Source of the DNA: Stenotrophomonas nematodicola
GTDB taxonomy: Bacteria > Pseudomonadota > Gammaproteobacteria > Xanthomonadales > Xanthomonadaceae
Assembly (NCBI RefSeq): GCF_009467805.1
Contig: NZ_WIAY01000003.1
Coordinates: 248,001-312,000, forward strand
Reading direction: 5' to 3'
Length of the DNA stretch: 64,000 nt
Each line of letters opens with the position of its first letter. The stretch's first letter is position 1. The translations under genes and the position numbers were made by a program. Shown in pieces: positions 36,616 to 45,972 of the stretch. The notes under the pieces are model-generated. The model saw only the letters and a program-made list of their open reading frames with translations. It had not been told where the DNA came from and searched no databases.

Positions 36616-37190
36616 GGTTGCTGCAGTTCCAGCAGCTCGCCCCACAGGCGATCCTCGTCGCGCTCCACGCGCAGCTGCAGCCGCGTGCCGTGATCGATGC
36701 GCAATGCCCAGCACATCGCCAGTGGCAGGCCGCACACCTGCGACAGCACCATCCGCAACGGCCCGCCGTGGCTGACGACAACGGTGGGAACCGGCTCCGG
36801 ATCATCCAGCAGGCGGTGCAGGCCACGCGCGATGCGGCGCTCGAAGTGTCCCCAGCTTTCGCCATGCGGCGGTGGATTGGCGTGCGGGTCCAGGTGGAAG
36901 GCCGACACGGCCTCCATCGGCAAGGCGTCCAGTGCCGCCCCGTCCCAGTCGCCGAAGTCGAGTTCTTCCCACTCCTCGTGCGCCTCCACGTGCAGCCCGC
37001 GCGGCACGGCCAGTGCGTCGGCGGTGCCCATTGCACGCGTGCGTGGTGAGCTCAGCACGCGCTGCCAGGACAGCGACGCATAGCGCTCGCACAGGGCCAC
37101 GGTGCTGTCCGCGTCCAGCGGCGGATCGGTGCGGCCATCCAGGTGGTTGTCGCGGCCGGTGCTGGCGTGGCGGATCAGGTCGAGGATCAC
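36612..37190 (-). CDS. cobC: Alpha-ribazole phosphatase-like histidine phosphatase
   Basis: A 192-residue histidine phosphatase. The phosphohistidine motif LIRHAST is at the N-terminus, the second conserved histidine in VVVSHGGPLR, and EELDFGDWDG is typical of CobC. It would dephosphorylate alpha-ribazole 5'-phosphate in cobalamin salvage. Proximity to a cobalamin riboswitch and btuB supports this. I chose the GTG at 37190, which has AGGGGG upstream. A general phosphatase is the alternative. Confidence 0.75.
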   Translation of the reverse strand: MILDLIRHASTGRDNHLDGRTDPPLDADSTVALCERYASLSWQRVLSSPRTRAMGTADALAVPRGLHVEAHEEWEELDFGDWDGAALDALPMEAVSAFHLDPHANPPPHGESWGHFERRIARGLHRLLDDPEPVPTVVVSHGGPLRMVLSQVCGLPLAMCWALRIDHGTRLQLRVERDEDRLWGELLELQQP

Positions 37191-37320
37191 GCCATGCCCC
37201 CTGTACCCGGCGCTGCGGTGGGCCGGCGGTACGCACGGGCGTCCGCGCATGGGTGCTGCAACCACAGTGGGGTCATGGGGATCACATCGAAAAGACGAGG
37301 CGCATTCTAACCGCTGCGTC

Positions 37321-37340
37321 CCATCGGCCCGGGCCGATGG
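37321..37340. promoter_or_regulatory. Perfect 20-bp palindrome before the btuB leader
   Basis: CCATCGGCCC followed directly by its reverse complement, then CTTAGACTT, a possible -10 box. It lies 21 bases before the riboswitch. It could be an operator or an upstream hairpin; no known site matches. Confidence 0.45.
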
Positions 37341-37360
37341 CTTAGACTTCGCCCACTTTC

Positions 37361-37557
37361 AGGTGACCTGCGGCGTATGCCGGCAGGTTGAAACGGGAAG
37401 CCGGTGACGCGTCAGGCAATGCCTGTTCGCCACTCCGGCACTGCCCCCGCAACGGTAAGCGTGGAGACACCAGGCAGTACGCCACTGTGCTTCGGCATGG
37501 GAAGGCGCCTGGTGGGATGGGGCTGCCATCCACCCGCAAGTCCGGAGACCGGCCTGG
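37361..37557 (+). ncRNA. Cobalamin (adenosylcobalamin) riboswitch
   Basis: The conserved blocks are in order: AAACGGGAAGCCGGTG near 37391, CTGCCCCCGCAACGGTAAGC at 37441-37460, GCCACTG at 37481-37487 (the loop that forms the kissing interaction) and AGTCCGGAGACC at 37539-37550 (B12 box). It is in sense orientation before btuB, with its end 76 bases from the ATG. A hairpin TGCCGCGC/GCGCGGCA (37599-37620) sits just before the ribosome site GGAG and may be part of the expression platform. Confidence 0.95.
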
Positions 37558-37633
37558 GAGACGACGGATCGCGACGTGTCGCGACCTTCCCCACCCTTTG
37601 CCGCGCGGGCGTGCGCGGCACCCGGAGTCCACG

Positions 37634-39475
37634 ATGAAGCTGCAAACCCGAATTCTCTCCCTGGCCGTGCTGTCGACATTGCCGCTGATGGCGGCCGCCC
37701 AGGATGAGGCAACCGCACTGGACCAGGTCCTGGTCACCGCCACGCGCACGCCGATCGCCCTGCAGGACAGCATCTCGCCTGCGCAGGTGATCGACCGCGC
37801 GGAGATCGAGCGCAGCCAGGCGCCGTCGCTGCAGGACCTGCTGCGCGGCCGTGCCGGCATCAACCTCAACAACAGCGGCGGCCTGGGCAAGCAGAGCTCG
37901 CTGTTCCTCCGCGGCACCAACTCGGCCCACACCCTGGTGCTGGTGGACGGCGTGCGCATCAACACCGGCGATCTCGGCCTGGCCATGCTCCAGGACCTGC
38001 CACTGGCGCAGATCGAACGCGTGGAAATCGTGCGCGGCCCGCAGTCCAGCCTGTACGGCGCTGATGCGATCGGTGGCGTGATCCAGATATTCACCCGCCG
38101 CAACGCCGGCCAGTTCGCCCCGCACCTGCAGCTGGGCGCCGGCAGCAACGGCCTGCGCGAGGCCAGTGGCGGCTTCGGTGGCAGCGGCGAGCGCGGCTGG
38201 TTCGGCACCGACATCGCCTACCAGCACACCGACGGCATCAATGCCTGCCGCGGCAACCCGATCACGTTCGCCGGCTGCGGCGCCGACGAGCCCGACCGCG
38301 ACGGCTACCGCAATCTGTCGATGAGCCTGCGTGGCGGCTACGCGCTGGGCGATGCCTGGCACGTGGAAGGCACCGCGCTGCGCGCCGAAGGCGAGAACCA
38401 CTACGACGGTTACTACAACTATTCGGAAACGCTGCAGCAGGTGCTGGGCGGCAAGGTGCGCTACACCCCGGGCGCGCGCTTCAATCTGACCGTCAGTGCC
38501 GGCCGGGCTGACAACGAGTCGCAGAACTACAACGGCAGCACCTGGCTGGGCGCGGCGCAGACCCACCGTGACACCGCGTCGGTACAGGCTGACATCGGCG
38601 TGGCCGAAGGCCAGCTGCTCAGCGCAGGCGTGGACTGGAGCCAGGACAACCTGGACGGCAGCAGCGCCGGCTACGGTGTCGACAGCCGCGACAACACCGG
38701 CGTGTTCGTGCAGTACCAGGGCCGCTTCGGCGCGCACCACCTGCAGGCCAACGTGCGCAACGACGACAACGAGCAGTTCGGTAACCACACCACCGGCAGC
38801 CTCGGCTGGGGCATGGAACTGGATGGCGGCTTCCGCCTCAACGCCAGTTACGGCACCGCGTTCAAGGCACCGACTTTCAGCGACCTGTACGACCCGTGGA
38901 GCGGCGTGCCGACGCTGGACCCGGAAACCTCCCGGAGCGCCAACCTCGGCATTGCCCAGCAGGGCGATGGCTGGCGATGGGGCCTGGATGTGTATGAGAC
39001 CCGCATTGACGACCTGATCACCTACGACGCCACCACCTTCATGATGTCGCAGGTGGAGAAGGCGCGCATCCGCGGCGCCGAGTTGACCGGTGCCATCACT
39101 GTGGCCGGCGTCGATATCAGCGCCCAGCTCAGCCACACCGATCCGCGCAACCGCACCGAGGGCAGCGCGCAGTTCGACAACTGGCTGGCGCGTCGCGCGC
39201 AGAACACCGCGCGCCTGGACATCGACCGCCGCTTCGGCGACTTCCGCGCCGGCATTACCGCCAATGGGGCGGGCAAGCGCTATGACGATGCCGCCAACAC
39301 CGTGCGCCTGGGCGGCTATGGCACCGTCGACCTGCGTCTGGAGTACGCGATCAGCCGCGACTGGTCGGTGCTTGGCCGGGTTAGCAATCTGTTCGACCGC
39401 GACTACGAAACGGTGGCCTGGTACAACCAGCCCGGCCGCGAGTACCGCCTGAGCGTGCGCTACCAGCCGAACTGA
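37634..39475 (+). CDS. btuB: Vitamin B12 TonB-dependent receptor BtuB
   Basis: A 613-residue outer-membrane receptor taking up cobalamin. A signal peptide ends at MAAAQ, a TonB-box-like DQVLVTATRT follows, then the plug domain (NTGDLGLAMLQDLPLAQIERVEIVRGPQ, quoted here by its parts GDLGLAML and VEIVRGPQ) and a 22-strand barrel ending in an N-terminal-like YRLSVRYQPN. The upstream cobalamin riboswitch identifies the substrate. Length equals the BtuB family. GGAG precedes the ATG. Confidence 0.93.
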   Translation: MKLQTRILSLAVLSTLPLMAAAQDEATALDQVLVTATRTPIALQDSISPAQVIDRAEIERSQAPSLQDLLRGRAGINLNNSGGLGKQSSLFLRGTNSAHTLVLVDGVRINTGDLGLAMLQDLPLAQIERVEIVRGPQSSLYGADAIGGVIQIFTRRNAGQFAPHLQLGAGSNGLREASGGFGGSGERGWFGTDIAYQHTDGINACRGNPITFAGCGADEPDRDGYRNLSMSLRGGYALGDAWHVEGTALRAEGENHYDGYYNYSETLQQVLGGKVRYTPGARFNLTVSAGRADNESQNYNGSTWLGAAQTHRDTASVQADIGVAEGQLLSAGVDWSQDNLDGSSAGYGVDSRDNTGVFVQYQGRFGAHHLQANVRNDDNEQFGNHTTGSLGWGMELDGGFRLNASYGTAFKAPTFSDLYDPWSGVPTLDPETSRSANLGIAQQGDGWRWGLDVYETRIDDLITYDATTFMMSQVEKARIRGAELTGAITVAGVDISAQLSHTDPRNRTEGSAQFDNWLARRAQNTARLDIDRRFGDFRAGITANGAGKRYDDAANTVRLGGYGTVDLRLEYAISRDWSVLGRVSNLFDRDYETVAWYNQPGREYRLSVRYQPN

Positions 39476-39531
39476 GGCACCGGGATGGCGGCATCGCCGC
39501 CGTCCCGCACGCAGGGGTGCAGACAGGCATC

Positions 39532-39560
39532 CGGTGGGTGCCGACCGTGGGTCGGCGCCT
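39532..39560. repeat. REP-like palindrome, copy 2 of the GTGGGTRCCGACC type
   Basis: CCGGTGGGTGCCGACC, a GTG loop and GGTCGGCGCC, the same architecture as 17736-17764. It lies between convergent btuB and gph, four bases from the gph stop codon. Confidence 0.7.
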
Positions 39561-39563
39561 CCC

Positions 39564-40238
39564 TCACCCGCGCGCGGACACCCCCGGCAGATCGCGCAGA
39601 TCATCCACCACCGCTACCGCCTCGACCGTCTCCAGGTCCAGCCCGCGCGGATAGCCGTAACGCACCAGCGCCACCGGCATGCCCGCATCCACGGCAGCAC
39701 GGTAATCGGTGATCGAATCGCCCACCATCAGCGCCGCCTGCGGTGCCAGCCCGAAGTGGGCGGCGATATGCCGCAACGGCACGCCGCTGGGCTTGCGCTC
39801 GGCCAGCGAATCACCGCCGAGCACCAGCGCGAACAGATCCTGCAGGCCGAAATGCCGCAGCAGAGGCGCCACCAACGCTGACGGCTTGTTGGTGCAGATC
39901 GCCAGCGTCACGTTGCGCTCGCGCAGCGCCTGCAGCGCCGCTTCAACACCCTCGAACAGACGCGGGCTGCGCAGCAGGCAGGCCTCGTAGTGGCGCATGA
40001 AGCCGGGCATGACCGCGTCCAGATCGGCATCACTGCCCGCCGCGGTGAACGCCTGCTCCACCAGCCGGCGCACGCCGTCGCCGATCCAGGTGAGCACCGT
40101 GGCCTCGGGAACCCGCGGCAACTGCCAGTCTTCGAGCGTGCGGTTCAGCGCTTCGGCGATATCGGCCGCGCTGTCGACCAGCGTGCCATCCAGATCGAAC
40201 ACCACCAACGGATACGGACAGGACAAGGCGCGGCTCAC
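39564..40238 (-). CDS. gph: Phosphoglycolate phosphatase
   Basis: A 224-residue HAD phosphatase removing phosphate from 2-phosphoglycolate formed during DNA repair. The HAD motifs are seen: FDLDGTLVDS near residue 14, ICTNKP, and VGDSITDYRAA. The start is the GTG at 40238; the open frame continues far upstream by chance. Weak ribosome site. A related HAD enzyme occurs at 46060. Confidence 0.85.
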   Translation of the reverse strand: MSRALSCPYPLVVFDLDGTLVDSAADIAEALNRTLEDWQLPRVPEATVLTWIGDGVRRLVEQAFTAAGSDADLDAVMPGFMRHYEACLLRSPRLFEGVEAALQALRERNVTLAICTNKPSALVAPLLRHFGLQDLFALVLGGDSLAERKPSGVPLRHIAAHFGLAPQAALMVGDSITDYRAAVDAGMPVALVRYGYPRGLDLETVEAVAVVDDLRDLPGVSARG

Positions 40239-40279
40239 TTCAACGACGTGGGAACGCCATTGTACGCGGCGTCCTGCGC

Positions 40280-41182
40280 TCAGATCCGCGACAGAAACGC
40301 CGGGCTGGAGAAGCGCTCCACGAGGAAATCCAGGAAGCTGCGCATGATCGTGGGCAACTGCCGCCGCGACGCATACACCGCGTGGATGCCCAGGCCCTCC
40401 ACCTCGTAGTCCGGCAGTACCTCGATCAGTTCGCCGCTGCGCAGCAGCGGGCCGATCTGGTAGGTGGGCAGCATCGCGATGCCGGCGCCGGCGCGCACCG
40501 CTTCCAGCAGCAGCGACGCCTCGTTGGCGCTGATGTTGCCACCCACGGCCACGGCAATCGCACGGCCGTCGCGCTTCAGGTGCCACACGCTCTTGCCGAC
40601 GTAGTGGTGGGTAAGACAGTTGTGCGAGGCCAGCGCGTCGGCAGTCGTCGGCGCGCCGCGTTCGGCCAGGTACGACGGTGCCGCGCACAGCACCGAGCGG
40701 CACGGCGCCAGGCGCCGCGCGATCAGCGCCGGATCGATCGCGCGCGAGATGCGCACGGCGATATCCACGCGTTCCTCGACCAGGTTCACCACGCGGTCCA
40801 CCAGCAGCAGTTCGACCCGCGTCAACGGATGCCGCTTCACGAAGTCCGCCACCGCCGCTGCCAGGTGGATCTGCCCGAACGAGACACTGGCCGTGACCCG
40901 GATCAGGCCATGCGGTTCTGGATTGTCGTTGGCCAGTTCGCCGTGCAGTTCCTCGCCGATCGCCAGCATCTGCCGGAAGCGCAGCAACGCGGCTTCGCCC
41001 GGCGCGGTGAGGCTGATCCGGCGCGTGGTCCGGTGCAGCAGGCGGGCGCCCAGCCAGCGCTCCACCTCGGCCAGGTAGCGGGTGACCATCGCCCGCGACA
41101 TCTCCAGCGCCTCGGCGGCGGCGGTCAGGCTGCCGCGCTCGACCACCTCGACGAACACGTTCATGGCGGTCATGCGGTCCAT
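40280..41182 (-). CDS. LysR-family transcriptional regulator
   Basis: A 300-residue regulator. N-terminal winged HTH (AMNVFVEVVERGSLTAAAEAL, shown by GSLTAAAEALEMSRAMVTRYL) and the effector domain from about residue 90. It is divergent from an NAD(P)-binding oxidoreductase, with 97 bases between, which it probably controls. Two TACGC-containing elements lie in the gap (around 41190-41220). Effector is unknown. Confidence 0.88.
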   Translation of the reverse strand: MDRMTAMNVFVEVVERGSLTAAAEALEMSRAMVTRYLAEVERWLGARLLHRTTRRISLTAPGEAALLRFRQMLAIGEELHGELANDNPEPHGLIRVTASVSFGQIHLAAAVADFVKRHPLTRVELLLVDRVVNLVEERVDIAVRISRAIDPALIARRLAPCRSVLCAAPSYLAERGAPTTADALASHNCLTHHYVGKSVWHLKRDGRAIAVAVGGNISANEASLLLEAVRAGAGIAMLPTYQIGPLLRSGELIEVLPDYEVEGLGIHAVYASRRQLPTIMRSFLDFLVERFSSPAFLSRI

Positions 41183-41279
41183 TTGATCGTTCTACGCAAC
41201 AAATTAGGCCGTTATACGCGGTTTTTCGGACGATTTCAGGCGCATATGCTGGCCTTCCTCCCGCAACGGATCTCGCCCC

Positions 41280-41918
41280 ATGAAAATCGCGCTTGTTGGT
41301 GCCACCGGCAACATCGGCCGTGAAATCGCCCGCCAGGCCCTCGCCCGCGGCCACCAGGTCACGGCCATCGTGCGCCGCGACACCGCGCTGCCTGCCGAAC
41401 TGGACGGCGCCACGCTGGCCGTCGCCGCGCTGGACGACACCGATGCCCTGGCCGCCGTGATCGCCGGCCATGACGTACTCGCCAGCGCCTACGGCCCGCG
41501 CCCGGGTGACGCCCCGGCCGACGTGGCCGCCGTGGCTACCCACCTCACCGGGGCCGCGCGCCAGGCCGGCGTGCGCCGGGTGGTGGTGGTCGGCGGTGCC
41601 GGCAGTCTGGAGGTCGCGCCAGGCGTGCAGCTGGTGGACACCCCCACGTTCCCCGACGCCTACAAGCCGATCGCGCTGGCGCACCGAGAGGCCTTCAAGG
41701 TCTACCAGGGCATCGATGATCTGGATTGGACCTTCTACTCTCCCGCCGCCGAGATCGGCCCGGGCCCGCAGCAGGGCGGCTTCCGTACCCAGGCCAAGGC
41801 CTTCCTGGCCAGTGCCGACGGCCATAGCCGGATCAGCTACGCCGACTACGCCGACGCGTTCGTCAACGAAATCGAGACGCCGCGGTACCTGCGCCAGATC
41901 GCCACCGTCGCGTACTGA
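41280..41918 (+). CDS. NAD(P)H-binding oxidoreductase (atypical SDR)
   Basis: A 212-residue single-domain Rossmann protein of the NAD(P)H-binding/NmrA-like type. GATGNIGREIARQAL is the dinucleotide motif at residues 8-22; the central VVVVGGAGSLEV and the C-terminal SYADYADAFVNEIE follow. Similar proteins are often annotated as NAD(P)-dependent oxidoreductases without a known substrate. It is the likely LysR target and is followed by an exported MBL-fold protein. Confidence 0.82.
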   Translation: MKIALVGATGNIGREIARQALARGHQVTAIVRRDTALPAELDGATLAVAALDDTDALAAVIAGHDVLASAYGPRPGDAPADVAAVATHLTGAARQAGVRRVVVVGGAGSLEVAPGVQLVDTPTFPDAYKPIALAHREAFKVYQGIDDLDWTFYSPAAEIGPGPQQGGFRTQAKAFLASADGHSRISYADYADAFVNEIETPRYLRQIATVAY

Positions 41919-41993
41919 CGAACGGCCCGACCCGCCCCGGCTCCACCAGGCCCCGGCATGCCGCCGGGGCCCTGTCGCACAGGACCCCACACC

Positions 41994-42908
41994 ATGCCCC
42001 CTCTTTCGCGCGCCCCGCTGCTGCTGGCGCTGGCCGTCGGCGCCGCACTCGGCGTGGCTGCACCTGCGGCCAGCCATGCAGCCCCTGCCACCACGCAACG
42101 CGCACCGCTGCAGGTGCAGCCTTACCATCCGGGCGCGAAGGCGCTGTTCCAGGTGTCCTCCAGCCTGGTCACCGGCGAGCACGACGCGATCCTCATCGAC
42201 GCCCAGTTCGCGGCGTCGGATGCGGCACACCTGGTGCAGCGTGTCCGCGCCAGCGGCAAGCGCCTGACCACCCTCTACATCAGCCACGGCGACCCCGACT
42301 ACTACTTCGGCCTGGCTACCCTGCAGGACGCCTTCCCCGACGCCCGGATCGTTGCCACCGCGCAGACGGTGGCCCACATCCAGGCGACGCAGGCCGGCAA
42401 GCTCGCCTACTGGGGGCCGAAGATGGGTGCCGACGCGCCTGCGCGCATCGTGGTGCCGCAGGTCCTCGACGGCGACACCCTCACACTGGACGGGCAGACG
42501 CTGCAGATCATCGGGCTGGACGGCCCCACCCCGGACCGGACCGTGGTGTGGATTCCCGCGCTGCGGACCGTGCTCGGCGGCATTCCCGTGGTCAGTGGCG
42601 AACATGTATGGATGGCCGATACGCAGAGTGCGCAGTCGCACGCGGACTGGCTGGCGACCCTGGCGAAGATCAAGGCACTCAAACCGGTGCGCGTCATTCC
42701 CGGGCACTACGCCACGGGCGCGGCGCTGGATGTCGGCGCGCTGGACTTCACCGCAGCCTATATCCGTGCCTTCGATGCGGAAGCCGCGCGCAGTGCCGAC
42801 GCCGATGCCCTGGTCGCGGCGATGAAAACGCGCTACCCGCGCCTGCAGGGAGTGGATTCACTGGCGTTGAGTGCCAAGGTCGCCAAAGGCGAGATGCGCT
42901 GGCCGTAA
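41994..42908 (+). CDS. Exported MBL-fold protein with altered metal site
   Basis: A 304-residue protein with a signal peptide ending near SHAAPA. It has the metallo-beta-lactamase fold, but the usual HxHxDH is SHGDPDYYFG: H98 and D102 remain, while the second and third histidines are D100 and Y103. The later PGHY histidine is present. Whether it binds two metals is doubtful. It lies 75 bases after the oxidoreductase and may be co-transcribed. Function is unknown; hydrolase or scaffold are possible. Confidence 0.75.
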   Translation: MPPLSRAPLLLALAVGAALGVAAPAASHAAPATTQRAPLQVQPYHPGAKALFQVSSSLVTGEHDAILIDAQFAASDAAHLVQRVRASGKRLTTLYISHGDPDYYFGLATLQDAFPDARIVATAQTVAHIQATQAGKLAYWGPKMGADAPARIVVPQVLDGDTLTLDGQTLQIIGLDGPTPDRTVVWIPALRTVLGGIPVVSGEHVWMADTQSAQSHADWLATLAKIKALKPVRVIPGHYATGAALDVGALDFTAAYIRAFDAEAARSADADALVAAMKTRYPRLQGVDSLALSAKVAKGEMRWP

Positions 42909-42915
42909 GCGGCGG

Positions 42916-43998
42916 TCACGCCTCGTCGAGGTGATCGAACAGGCCGGGCTGGCGCACCGGTTCGCGCTCGCGGAACCCCCCCAGCCCGACGCCAACGAGG
43001 CGATAGCGCGTGTCATCCGGCAGGTCGACGCGCGCGCGCAGCGCCAGCGCGATATCGCGCAGTTCTTCCAGCGTGTCCGGCGGCGACTCCGGCGTGAAGC
43101 TGCGGGTGATGATGCGGAACTGCGCGGTCTTCAGCTTCAGCACCACCGTATGCCCGACCCGCTCGGTTCTGCGCGTTGCCTGCCAGGTCTTCGTGGCCAG
43201 CTCGACGATGGCCGCGTCCAGCGCATCCAGCGGCAGGTCCTCGGCGAAGGTGTCCTCCGAGGAGATCGACTGCACCGGCTGGTCCGGTTCCACCGGGCGC
43301 TCGTCGATGCCGCGTGCGCGCCGGTACAGGCTGGCGCCGAAGCTGCCGAAACGCGTTTCCAGCACCTCCAGCGGCAACGCGCGCAGATCGCCCACGGTGA
43401 CGATGCCCAGTTCGGCCAGCTTGCCTTCCATCACCTTGCCCACGCCGGGTACCCGCTTGACCGGCAACGGCGTAAGGAACTGTTCGACTCGATGCGGCGG
43501 CACCACGAACTGGCCATCCGGCTTGCGCCAGTCCGAGGCGATCTTGGCCAGGAACTTGTTCGGCGCGATCCCGGCCGACGCGGTCAACTGCGTTTCCTCG
43601 CGGATCTGCGCCCGCACGATCGCCGCGATCTCGGTCGCCACCGTCATGCCGCCTTTGTGCACGGTCACGTCCAGGTAGGCCTCGTCCAGCGACAGCGGTT
43701 CGACCAGGTCGGTATGCCGCAGGAAAATCTCACGCACCTGGCGCGACACTGCCTTGTAACGGGCGAAGTCGGGCGGCACGAACACCGCGTCCGGACACAG
43801 CCGCTCGGCACGCAGCGCCGGCATCGCCGAGCGGATGCCGAACACCCGCGCCTCGTACGACGCCGCGCACACCACCGAGCGCGCGCCTTTCCACGCCACC
43901 ACCACCGGCCGGCCACGCAGCGCGGGGTCGTCGCGCTGCTCCACCGACGCGTAGAACGCGTCCATGTCGACGTGGATGATCTTGCGGAGGGCGGGCAC
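42916..43998 (-). CDS. dinB: DNA polymerase IV
   Basis: A 360-residue Y-family translesion polymerase. Catalytic carboxylates lie in HVDMDAFYASVE and SLDEAYLDVT; the helix-hairpin-helix with VPGVGKVMEGKL follows, and a little-finger domain ends the protein, with the beta-clamp-binding tail QPGLFD at the C-terminus. Length is normal. No LexA box was recognised in the 227-base gap to fabA. Confidence 0.94.
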   Translation of the reverse strand: MPALRKIIHVDMDAFYASVEQRDDPALRGRPVVVAWKGARSVVCAASYEARVFGIRSAMPALRAERLCPDAVFVPPDFARYKAVSRQVREIFLRHTDLVEPLSLDEAYLDVTVHKGGMTVATEIAAIVRAQIREETQLTASAGIAPNKFLAKIASDWRKPDGQFVVPPHRVEQFLTPLPVKRVPGVGKVMEGKLAELGIVTVGDLRALPLEVLETRFGSFGASLYRRARGIDERPVEPDQPVQSISSEDTFAEDLPLDALDAAIVELATKTWQATRRTERVGHTVVLKLKTAQFRIITRSFTPESPPDTLEELRDIALALRARVDLPDDTRYRLVGVGLGGFREREPVRQPGLFDHLDEA

Positions 43999-44225
43999 GG
44001 CGTGACGGACTCGGGTCAGATGAACAAGATTACAGCCACACGCTTGAGTATGGTCTTTTCATAACAACAACATGCGTTTTTGAACCTGAAAACACTACGC
44101 TGGCGTACGGTTAAAACGTTTGATTGAAACGATTTTCCTCTGCACTCTTGAACACTTGTCTTTTATCAAGAGCAGCCGAGCGGCGCTCGGATGTACCCGA
44201 TGACAACTTCAGGATTGCGCTTTTC
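43999..44225 (+). promoter_or_regulatory. fabA leader with dyads and hairpins
   Basis: Between dinB and fabA lies an unusually A+T-rich stretch. It has GTTT-GATTG-AAAC (44118-44130, a dyad of repressor-site form), a CTCTTGA/TCAAGAG hairpin (44145-44172) and a CCGAGC/GCTCGG hairpin (44176-44190). A fatty-acid regulator of the FabR/DesT/FadR type may bind here, but no consensus is matched. Confidence 0.45.
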
Positions 44226-44741
44226 ATGACTCGTCTCAACGCGTTCTCGCGCGAACAGCTGCTGGCCAGCGCCCGCGGCGAACTGTTCGGCCCGGGCAGC
44301 GGTCGCCTGCCCAACGATCCGATGCTGATGTTCGATCGCATCACCGATATCCGCGAGGACGGCGGCCCACACGGCAAGGGACTGGTACGCGCGGAACTGG
44401 ATATCCGCCCGGACCTGTGGTTCTTCGGGTGCCACTTCATCGGCGACCCGGTGATGCCCGGTTGCCTGGGCCTGGATGCGATGTGGCAGCTCACCGGCTT
44501 CTACCTGACCTGGCTGGGCGCTCCCGGCCGCGGCCGTGCATTGGGCTGCGGCGAGGTGAAGTTCACCGGCCAGGTGCTGCCCGAGGCCAAGCAGGTCAGC
44601 TATGAAATCGACATCACCCGCGTCATCAACCGCAAGCTGGTGATGGCGCAGGCCGACGCCCGCATGCTGGTGGACGGCCGCGAAATCTACACCGCCAAGG
44701 ACCTGCGTGTGGGTCTGTTCACTTCCACTGAGAACTTCTGA
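44226..44741 (+). CDS. fabA: 3-hydroxydecanoyl-ACP dehydratase/isomerase
   Basis: A 171-residue hot-dog enzyme introducing the cis double bond at the C10 step of unsaturated fatty-acid synthesis. Catalytic H70 and D84 are at exactly the E. coli positions, in [20 protein letters not shown]. Its stop codon shares one base with the fabB start codon (TGATG at 44741), so the pair is translationally coupled. The ATG at 44226 is preferred; upstream in-frame codons have no family similarity. Confidence 0.96.
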   Translation: MTRLNAFSREQLLASARGELFGPGSGRLPNDPMLMFDRITDIREDGGPHGKGLVRAELDIRPDLWFFGCHFIGDPVMPGCLGLDAMWQLTGFYLTWLGAPGRGRALGCGEVKFTGQVLPEAKQVSYEIDITRVINRKLVMAQADARMLVDGREIYTAKDLRVGLFTSTENF

Positions 44742-45949
44742 TGCGTCGCGTCGTCATTACCGGAATGGGCATCACTTCGTGCCTGGGCAACGATCTGGAC
44801 ACCGTGTCCACCGCGCTGCGTGAAGGCCGCGCCGGCATCCGCACTCTGCCCGACCACGCCGACGCCGGCCTGCGCAGCCACGTGGGCGGCAACATCGAAC
44901 TGGACCTGGACGCGCAGATCGACCGCAAGCTCAAGCGCTTCATGAGCGACGCGTCGGCGTATGCGTACATCGCCATGCGCGATGCGATCGCCGATGCCGG
45001 CCTGGAGGCCGACCAGGTCGCCAACCCGCGCACCGGCCTGATCGCCGGCTCCGGCGGCGGCTCCAGCCAGTGGCAGGTCGAATCGGCCGACATCCTGCGC
45101 GCGCGCGGCGTGCGCAAGGTCGGCCCGTACATGGTGCCGCGCACGATGTGCTCCACGGTGTCGGCATGCCTGTCCACCGCGTTCCAGATCAAGGGCCTGA
45201 GCTATTCGCTGTCGGCCGCCTGCGCGACGTCGGCACATTGCATCGGCGCCGCCGCGGACCTGATCCGGCACGGCGCGCAGGACGTGATGTTCGCCGGTGG
45301 CGGCGAAGACCTGCACTGGTCGATGAGCGTGATGTTCGATGCGATGGGCGCACTGTCCACCCGCTTCAACGAAACCCCGGCCAGTGCCTCGCGCCCGTAC
45401 GACAAGGACCGCGACGGCTTCGTCATCGCCGGTGGTGGCGGCATGCTGGTGCTGGAGGATTACGACCATGCCGTTGCGCGTGGCGCACGCATCTATGCCG
45501 AGCTGGTCGGCTATGGCGTCACCTCCGATGGCGCCGACATGGTGGCACCGTCGGGTGAGGGCGCGGTGCGCTGCATGAACATGGCAATGGCCAATCTGTC
45601 CGCCCCGATCGACTACCTCAACACGCACGGCACCTCGACCCCGCTGGGCGATGTCACCGAGCTGAAGGCGGTGCGCGAGGTGTTCGGCGAAAACGTGCCG
45701 CCGCTGTCGTCCACCAAGGCGCTGTCGGGCCATTCGCTGGGCGCCGCCAGCGTGCACGAAGCGATCTACTGCCTGCTGATGATGCGCGACGGCTTCATCG
45801 CCGGCTCGGCCAACATCGGCGAGCTGGACCCGCTGGTGGAAGGTTTCCCGATCGTGCGCGAAAGCCACAATGCACAGTTGAACACGGTGATGTCCAACAG
45901 CTTCGGCTTCGGCGGCACCAACGCTGCGCTGGTGTTCGGCCGGGTGTGA
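44741..45949 (+). CDS. fabB: Beta-ketoacyl-ACP synthase I
   Basis: A 402-residue condensing enzyme that elongates the unsaturated acyl chains formed by FabA. The nucleophile is C161 in [10 protein letters not shown]; the histidines in [11 protein letters not shown] and SGHSLGAAS and the C-terminal NSFGFGGTN complete the site. Length is normal. The fabA-fabB order is the standard gammaproteobacterial arrangement. A strong terminator follows. Confidence 0.96.
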   Translation: MRRVVITGMGITSCLGNDLDTVSTALREGRAGIRTLPDHADAGLRSHVGGNIELDLDAQIDRKLKRFMSDASAYAYIAMRDAIADAGLEADQVANPRTGLIAGSGGGSSQWQVESADILRARGVRKVGPYMVPRTMCSTVSACLSTAFQIKGLSYSLSAACATSAHCIGAAADLIRHGAQDVMFAGGGEDLHWSMSVMFDAMGALSTRFNETPASASRPYDKDRDGFVIAGGGGMLVLEDYDHAVARGARIYAELVGYGVTSDGADMVAPSGEGAVRCMNMAMANLSAPIDYLNTHGTSTPLGDVTELKAVREVFGENVPPLSSTKALSGHSLGAASVHEAIYCLLMMRDGFIAGSANIGELDPLVEGFPIVRESHNAQLNTVMSNSFGFGGTNAALVFGRV

Positions 45950-45972
45950 ATCCAGGCGGACCACGCGCGAAG

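Noticed and set aside
39564..42707. A 1047-residue minus-strand frame containing gph
   Set aside because: Only the last 224 residues look like a protein family; the rest is antisense to LysR, oxidoreductase and MBL genes. High G+C opens such frames.
43999..44225. LexA box for dinB
   Set aside because: No sequence close to known xanthomonad LexA boxes was found; the dyads fit a fabA-side regulator better.
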